DNA of 26,064 nucleotides. Source: CAYMDP01 sp964389375 (lineage in GTDB: Bacteria; Bdellovibrionota; Bdellovibrionia; Bdellovibrionales; UBA1609). Below the pieces are notes generated by a model, which made no database searches, was not told the DNA's origin, and saw only the letters and a list, made by a program, of their open reading frames with translations. Below are positions 21,042 to 26,064 of the stretch, piece by piece. The translations under genes and the position numbers were made by a program. The stretch spans positions 1 through 26,064 of the forward strand of contig CAYMDP010000040.1 in the NCBI GenBank assembly GCA_964389375.1, read 5' to 3'. Every line of letters begins with the position of its first letter. The stretch's first letter is position 1.

Positions 21042-22369
21042 TGTCGAAACAAATTCCAGGCCCGGATAAAGCGGAGCACAAAAACAGCACGCGGATATTA
21101 ATTGGACTCCTCATTGGTGCGGCTATCGGTGGACTATTTAATGTTCTTGGCCCTAGTGTCTGGAGAGATTTTCTTCTCGAGAACTTAATCCAACCCATTG
21201 GATCTGCTTTTCTTCAAAGTCTATTTATGGTCGTGGTTCCACTTGTCTTTAGCTCTTTGATTGTCGGTGTTACAAATTTGGGAAGTGTTAAAAATATTGG
21301 TCGCCTGGGTGGACGTTTGGTTTCCTTTTATTTGCTGACGACTCTGTGTGCGATTCTTATCGGACAAGCATTAATTACTGTAGTCGCTCCTGGAGAAGGC
21401 CTGGATCGTGCACTGGCCGAGCAAGCCACTGTCTCTATGACCGATCAGCTCTCGCAACTGGAAGAAAAAAGTTCGATGGTCGGAAAGTCCCTTTGGCCCG
21501 GCCTAGTCACAACGATCATTCCACGCAATATTATCACGGCACTCGGTGAAGCGAATATGCTGGCGATCATATTTGTTTCGATTCTTTTCGGAGTGGCTAT
21601 TCTAAATATTGAATCTCAAAAGGCCGCTGAAAGCTTAATCTCAAGTCTTCAGGCGGTCTCGGAAGTCTGCATCAAAATTGTGGGCTGGATTATGAAGGTC
21701 GCCCCAATTGCGGTCGCCGCATTAATGATCGGTGCCGTGACCCATTTTGGCTTTGAATTAATGGGCAATGTTTTGCAATACGTTTTGGTCGTGGTCCTTG
21801 GCTACTGCCTTCAGATTTTTGGAGTCTATGCTTTATTGGTCAAATTTCTTATTCGCATCCCTATGAAGCAATTCTATACAAGAATGCTTCCGGTTTTTGC
21901 CACCTCCTTTAGCACCAGCTCCAGCAGCGCAACAATGCCGACGTCAATGCAAACCTTAGAAAAGAATTTTGGCGTTCCTAAGAATCTAACCACTTTTAGC
22001 ATTCCACTTGGGATGACCGTCAATATGGACGGAACCGCCTTGTTTGAAGTCATCGCGGCTTTGTTTATTGCTCAGGTTTTTGGAGTCGAGATCTCTTTGA
22101 TGGGTCAGATCTCTTTGGTCGTGTTAGTTCTTTTAACCAGCATTGGAGTTGCAGGGGTTCCCGGCGGATCTATTCCAATTTTGATGTCGGCCATGGCCAC
22201 TCTTGGAATTCCGCCACTCGGCATTGCCTTAATTCTTGGAGTCGATCGTCTTTTGGATATGGGCCGCACAGTGGTGAATGTGACTGGGGACTGCGTTGCG
22301 ACCCTTTATTTGGCGCGAGTCGAAAAAGTCGATTTAGAAGAACACTTCAGAAAACATCCAAATGTCTAA
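21041..22369 (+). CDS. dicarboxylate/amino acid:cation symporter (DAACS, SLC1-type)
   Basis: A 442-residue inner-membrane protein of usual length with about eight membrane segments and two hairpins. The serine-rich hairpin tip (FSTSSSSATMPTSM, about 289-302) and NMDGTALFE (about 327-335) are diagnostic; AGVPGGSIPILM and DRLLDMGRTVVNVTGD follow. These proteins take up glutamate/aspartate or C4-dicarboxylates with sodium or protons. The family includes GltP, GltT and DctA; the sequence alone does not settle the substrate. The start lacks a ribosome site and lies directly at the predicted transcription start. The last codons overlap the next gene's ATG by eight bases, indicating coupling. Confidence 0.92.
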   Translation: MSKQIPGPDKAEHKNSTRILIGLLIGAAIGGLFNVLGPSVWRDFLLENLIQPIGSAFLQSLFMVVVPLVFSSLIVGVTNLGSVKNIGRLGGRLVSFYLLTTLCAILIGQALITVVAPGEGLDRALAEQATVSMTDQLSQLEEKSSMVGKSLWPGLVTTIIPRNIITALGEANMLAIIFVSILFGVAILNIESQKAAESLISSLQAVSEVCIKIVGWIMKVAPIAVAALMIGAVTHFGFELMGNVLQYVLVVVLGYCLQIFGVYALLVKFLIRIPMKQFYTRMLPVFATSFSTSSSSATMPTSMQTLEKNFGVPKNLTTFSIPLGMTVNMDGTALFEVIAALFIAQVFGVEISLMGQISLVVLVLLTSIGVAGVPGGSIPILMSAMATLGIPPLGIALILGVDRLLDMGRTVVNVTGDCVATLYLARVEKVDLEEHFRKHPNV

Positions 22370-25121
22370 TATTAAAAGTCGCCTCTGTGGCCTTGTTGTC
22401 TACGGGCTCCTGTCACTTGCAAGTGTGACTGCCGACCTATCTGTGGCCCAGGTGGCCAGTTCGGCCGATGTTCCTTATCAAAGTTTGTTAGAGAATCGCT
22501 TTCTTTTTGTATTTCCCGAGGTCTATAAACCTCTTCTTCCAGAAATTTTGCATTATCAAAAATTGCTCTTAGAAGAATATGAATCTTCCTTTGCCTGGAC
22601 ACTTGATGAACGCACAGACCTGATCTTAACTTCTCCAAGGCAACAAATCGTGAACGGCTATGCGACCGTAATGCCAAACCTAAAAACTGTCTTTTACCCA
22701 GGAGGGGGCGGAGCCATCGAAAGCTTTGCTTCAAGCTCCTGGGCCTATACGCTATTAAATCATGAACTCGCTCATCTGTATCAACTCAACGTCAAGCATG
22801 AGTTCTCGTCTGCGGTCAAAAGTGTACTCGGAAACACCTTGGTGTTTGTGCTGCCCTTTGGAGTTCCGATCTTTGTCCATCCCAACGTCTTTATTCCGAC
22901 TTTTGTGATCGAAGGAAATGCCGTTTATAACGAATCCCGTTTTGGCTTAGGCGGAAGGCTTTATAGCGGCGAGATCCGAGCCTTGGCCTTTGCTCAGATC
23001 AACGAAAACCATGTCCATTCAGATCGACTTTTAAATCAACACCTAGATTTCCCCTTTGGCGCAGAAAAATACGAACTCGGCGGATACTTTCAGCAATATT
23101 TGGCCGAGCGCTTTGGAACAACAGCGGTGAATCAATTTTTTAAAGCTCACGCGGATAATTTTATTTTCCCCTTAAGCTTAAATCAGATTTTTTTAAAACA
23201 ATTTGGATTCAGCTATAATCAATTGCTGTTTGATTTTTCGGAAAGCCTGAAGCCTTCCACTAGGATGCAGCAAAAATTGGCGGAGCCGGCCTTTGCAAAA
23301 TCTCTGACTCATTCGCCATTAAACCATGATCAGAATAAAGTGTTCTTCTTGGCCAGCTCTACACTTCGATCAGATCCGCTGCTTTTTAAAATTGATAAAA
23401 AAAGCGAGCAGATTCAGTCTTCTGAAGAGAATCTGGTTTATGGAAAAGTATTCGAGCCCTCCGAGGGCCTCTTTGCCAGTAAAAGCAGCCGCAGTCTTTC
23501 GCCTTATAGGGTTGAGTTTTCGCTTTTCACCGAAGGGGCTTGGCCTTTAGACGAATTTCGCTCTCAAGATATTCAAGACTTAAGAGCACGACAGAAGCTT
23601 TGGATCGATCCAGTCAATTCACTAACGAAGACCTATCTTTACAAAAACGATCAATTGCTGGATTCAACAAGTTCTACCGCAATCCTGGATGAGACGGGCC
23701 AGGCCTATTATTTTAAACAAGAAGGTCTCTACCGAGTCTTATATAAAGATAAAGTTGAACTACTGCGCTTTGAAGGCTTTTACTCGAAGCCCCTCGAAGT
23801 GGGCCCAGAGGGCCAAGTGTGGTTTGTAGCATCGACCGCCTTAGGCTCTTCACTTTTTGAATTTTCTAGTGAGGGGATCAGACGTCTTTTTCCATCAGAC
23901 CTTATCGTCGACGCAAGATCATTGGGATCAAATCGCTTTGTTGTCGTCGAAGTCACTGCAAATGCTTATGAATATAAAATTGCCGAAGCTCAAGGCTTTG
24001 CTTCTGAGCCTGCGAAAATTCAATATGAGAGTTCAAAACAGCCCTTGTTTTCGAGCTATCAAATGCCTCCTGCTCCTGAATTGATAAACCCAGAGGTGTT
24101 AAAAAAGTCGAAGTCCTATAACTCGCTGACAAATCTTCGTTATAGTTATGCGGATGCGGGATTTGAAAGCTCTGTCTTAGGGGGCCTTGGTGGATTTTTA
24201 TCTGCAAACTTCACCGATCCTCTTGAGTACAACCGCCTGGGCCTAATCTACCGCCTGGGTCCCTATCAAACGACCGAAGGGGCCTTGATTTTTTCAAATT
24301 CACAAACTCCTGTGAATTTTTCTTTGGCCTATGCTCGAACTCAATCTGCAATCGTTAGGACTTCTGACAATACAGTTTTCGAGCGCATCTCAGACCAACA
24401 AGCATTAGTCCGAGCAAGTCTTCCGATTTACCGTAAGGGCTACTGGGATTCCAATTTTTCGCTAGATGCCGGCTGGCTTAAAGATGAGCGATTTCAAAGA
24501 GACCCCATTGAGCGTCTTCAGTATGGTGCTCGGCTTTTGCTTTCGCGGGTTCGATCCCAACCACTGTCCTATTCCCCCTACCGGGCCCTTGCGACTTCGA
24601 TATTTTACCAATACCAAACCGATCCAAATGGCTTGCCGACAGATGAGCTGCTTGGAGGAAGTCTGTCTTTGTCTGGAGATCTTGGGAAAGAAACATTCTT
24701 AAGCCTTGGCGGAGTCTGGTCTGAAGCAAAATTCGACTCCTTTAAACTGAGCCATCGCCCCCTGCTGCCTGACCTTTCAAATCATGTCTTTAAGTTAAGC
24801 GAGGGGGATTACGATGTTAAAGAAGTGCGCGGAACTAGACTGCGACTAACAAAAGTTGTCAATTGGTCCAAGTACTTTTCGCGATTTCCAATTTCGCTTC
24901 GAAGACTGGCCCCTTATGCTGAGCTGAATTACTTCGATATTCGCGAGGTCTCGGGAGAACTTGGAAAAGAAAAATTCTGGGAGCGAGCTGTCGGAGTCGA
25001 GTTCGAAGTCTTAATCGCACATCTATTTCTGGCCCAAATTCCGATCGAAGCCGTTGAAGATAGCTTTAGATCTTTAGGCCCTGACTACCGCATCTCGATT
25101 AAAAGTGAATTTTCGTTTTAA
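22362..25121 (+). CDS. outer-membrane protein with gluzincin-like domain, propeller-like middle and beta-barrel
   Basis: A 919-residue protein with an N-terminal signal sequence (cleavage near residue 25-30). Residues about 40-295 resemble a peptidase MA-like metalloprotease: HELAH at 134-138 and Glu184 in FVIEGNAVYNE fit zinc ligands HExxH...E, 46 residues apart. The middle (about 300-560) has short beta repeats with Ser/Phe-rich strands, like a TolB-type propeller. The last 330 residues have alternating hydrophobic strands ending SEFSF with a terminal Phe, the usual outer-membrane barrel signature. It starts inside the end of the symporter gene (8-base overlap), so it is probably co-translated. 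Its job could be surface or prey protein digestion tied to uptake by the symporter; this is inference. Confidence 0.8.
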   Translation: MSNIKSRLCGLVVYGLLSLASVTADLSVAQVASSADVPYQSLLENRFLFVFPEVYKPLLPEILHYQKLLLEEYESSFAWTLDERTDLILTSPRQQIVNGYATVMPNLKTVFYPGGGGAIESFASSSWAYTLLNHELAHLYQLNVKHEFSSAVKSVLGNTLVFVLPFGVPIFVHPNVFIPTFVIEGNAVYNESRFGLGGRLYSGEIRALAFAQINENHVHSDRLLNQHLDFPFGAEKYELGGYFQQYLAERFGTTAVNQFFKAHADNFIFPLSLNQIFLKQFGFSYNQLLFDFSESLKPSTRMQQKLAEPAFAKSLTHSPLNHDQNKVFFLASSTLRSDPLLFKIDKKSEQIQSSEENLVYGKVFEPSEGLFASKSSRSLSPYRVEFSLFTEGAWPLDEFRSQDIQDLRARQKLWIDPVNSLTKTYLYKNDQLLDSTSSTAILDETGQAYYFKQEGLYRVLYKDKVELLRFEGFYSKPLEVGPEGQVWFVASTALGSSLFEFSSEGIRRLFPSDLIVDARSLGSNRFVVVEVTANAYEYKIAEAQGFASEPAKIQYESSKQPLFSSYQMPPAPELINPEVLKKSKSYNSLTNLRYSYADAGFESSVLGGLGGFLSANFTDPLEYNRLGLIYRLGPYQTTEGALIFSNSQTPVNFSLAYARTQSAIVRTSDNTVFERISDQQALVRASLPIYRKGYWDSNFSLDAGWLKDERFQRDPIERLQYGARLLLSRVRSQPLSYSPYRALATSIFYQYQTDPNGLPTDELLGGSLSLSGDLGKETFLSLGGVWSEAKFDSFKLSHRPLLPDLSNHVFKLSEGDYDVKEVRGTRLRLTKVVNWSKYFSRFPISLRRLAPYAELNYFDIREVSGELGKEKFWERAVGVEFEVLIAHLFLAQIPIEAVEDSFRSLGPDYRISIKSEFSF

Positions 25122-25247
25122 CCCGATCTTAAACAACACTTCAGTTCAATCAATTTTTCAATCAAGCGTCTAAAATTTCGATGGAGACAGCTTATATTTT
25201 TAAACTCAACCCGACCCATCTTGTTGGAACTCGCCAATGTCAGACTC

Positions 25248-25268
25248 AACCTAGCCTGAAGCTAGGTT
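25248..25268. terminator. possible hairpin terminator between convergent genes
   Basis: AACCTAGC and GCTAGGTT form a perfect 8-bp stem with loop CTGAA, between the outer-membrane protease-like gene (+) and the beta-barrel gene (-). Only short T runs follow (TTT on the + strand side), so strength is uncertain. Confidence 0.45.
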
Positions 25269-25345
25269 TCGCCCGAAATTGTCTGCGCGTGGCCATATTT
25301 GAGCTTTTACCGCGTTTTGCCTCGGAATCGATTGTCGCTTTTAGG

Positions 25346-25912
25346 CTAAAAAACAAATGCAAATGTGAAATAGGGCAAGATCTCTGTGTGCTTGGTATCG
25401 CTTAAGGTGGTGTTTGCGCCGCTGCCGGTGTTGCGGCTATCGTAACTAATATTTCTGTAAGTGACTTGAGGGCCTGCATAAAAAGCCGAAGTCACGTTAA
25501 ACAAATATCCAAAGTCGACTTGAAAACCCTTTCCATCTTTTAGCGTATCATTTGATCCCCGCTTGTACTCAGAGCTGAAGAACAGGTGACCCAATAAAAA
25601 GTACCCGCCGTTTCTGTAACCCAAAGACGCTCCATAAGAAGTTCTCTCGCGCGCACTTCCTCCACTATCCCGATTCATGTGCGAATAGATTCCACCAAAA
25701 TAAAGTCCACTCGACATGGTGTAGCCCAAACGAATGTCATAGTAAGTTCCGGTCAACCTTGAGTCGTCGACACCTTCAAGTTTTTCGTCCCAGCTGTAGT
25801 AAAGAAAACTTGGCTGAAGGATGACCCCCTGCATGTTCGCCTGTGCAAGGCTTGGCGCCAGAAGAATCAAAAAAGTAGAAAGACTAAAAAAGGAAACTAG
25901 ATTTCGAAGCAT
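25346..25912 (-). CDS. outer-membrane beta-barrel protein
   Basis: A 188-residue protein with a signal peptide ending SLAQAN (about 24). The mature part has alternating hydrophobic and polar residues typical of about eight strands (for example GTYYDIRLGYTMSSGLYFGG, YFLLGHLFFSSEYK). The C terminus is FTFAFVF with a terminal Phe. Size resembles OmpW, OmpA-barrel or OprF-type small barrels, but no specific family motif was recognised. The ATG at 25912 follows AGGGGG. Confidence 0.78.
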   Translation of the reverse strand: MLRNLVSFFSLSTFLILLAPSLAQANMQGVILQPSFLYYSWDEKLEGVDDSRLTGTYYDIRLGYTMSSGLYFGGIYSHMNRDSGGSARERTSYGASLGYRNGGYFLLGHLFFSSEYKRGSNDTLKDGKGFQVDFGYLFNVTSAFYAGPQVTYRNISYDSRNTGSGANTTLSDTKHTEILPYFTFAFVF

Positions 25913-26007
25913 CCTGCCCCCTAGGTAAGATGAAAGCGGAACTCGCTGATTTGCTTAATCTTAAACCTTTCGACGGGAAAAGAATATGGGAAGCTTGAAT
26001 GAAGGAC

Positions 26008-26064
26008 CTAAATCTTGCGACCAAGATCCAGAGCCTTGAACCCCTCAGGAACTAGACCAAAACT
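26008..26064 (-). CDS. possible 3' end of a gene entering from the right (partial)
   Basis: On the minus strand the frame from the edge reads SFGLVPEGFKALDLGRKI to TAG (26010-26008). This is 18 residues of protein-like sequence at the end of an unseen gene. The 95 bases between it and the barrel gene would be a short intergenic space. Support is limited by length. Confidence 0.3.
   Translation of the reverse strand, partial: SFGLVPEGFKALDLGRKI

Noticed and set aside
25181..25405. 74-codon plus-strand frame between the last two convergent genes
   Set aside because: No ribosome site, no domain, and it runs into the opposite gene's coding end.
25929..26040. Two tiny plus-strand frames beginning at 25929 and 26000
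   Set aside because: They are 22 and 18 codons, without a convincing ribosome site, and antisense to the possible gene tail at 26008-26064.

Overview
The window is about 26 kb of chromosomal DNA with moderate GC. It is dense with genes on both strands and rich in exported proteins, lipoproteins and outer-membrane proteins. Secreted proteases, a Hsp20-tailed coiled-coil protein, a Fis-type regulator without an ATPase domain and short N-terminal K-I-I-K-F-P type motifs suggest a Bdellovibrionota-like (predatory or delta-like) Gram-negative bacterium. This is inferred from gene content, because the window has no rRNA or marker gene. I see no tRNA, rRNA, CRISPR array, transposase or phage gene.

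Layout, left to right. (1) 1-3013: a possible gene tail, a 517-aa coiled-coil protein ending in an alpha-crystallin domain (+), a small 74-aa protein (-) and a matrixin-type zinc metalloprotease lipoprotein (-). A 163-nt stem-cap inverted repeat (1873-2035) lies between the two convergent genes. (2) 3014-3979: a mostly non-coding stretch with one possible small secreted ORF and a second stem-cap inverted repeat (3675-3835) of nearly the same size. (3) 3980-11734: hslO (Hsp33) is divergent from a fused proline dehydrogenase / glutamate semialdehyde dehydrogenase. That gene meets tail to tail a three-gene minus operon: membrane-anchored protein, RDD+helical-repeat membrane protein, rhomboid protease. 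(4) 12024-15730: a secreted protein and a TPR protein (+), meeting tail to tail an S41-type peptidase with a PDZ domain (-), then a small Fis-like DNA-binding protein (-) with a clear terminator. (5) 15944-19742: a lipoprotein with a Pro-rich linker (-), a small secreted Cys-rich protein made of two tandem repeats (-), and a 668-aa exported rod-like protein with long PERERPAPP repeats followed by an Arg/Glu-rich helix (+). (6) 19817-26064: a small coiled-coil protein (-), the fluoride channel crcB (-), a dicarboxylate/amino-acid:cation symporter that looks leaderless (+) and is translationally coupled to a large outer-membrane protein with a gluzincin site (+), an 188-aa beta-barrel protein (-) and a possible gene tail.

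Common themes are the cell envelope (at least nine exported or membrane proteins, four of them protease-like), proteostasis (Hsp20-like, Hsp33, rhomboid, S41) and amino-acid or dicarboxylate use (PutA-like enzyme, symporter). The most unusual signal is the pair of stem-cap elements. Their stem sequences differ, but they share total length, layout and two short cap motifs in the same order. In element A one arm overlaps the 3' end of a gene.
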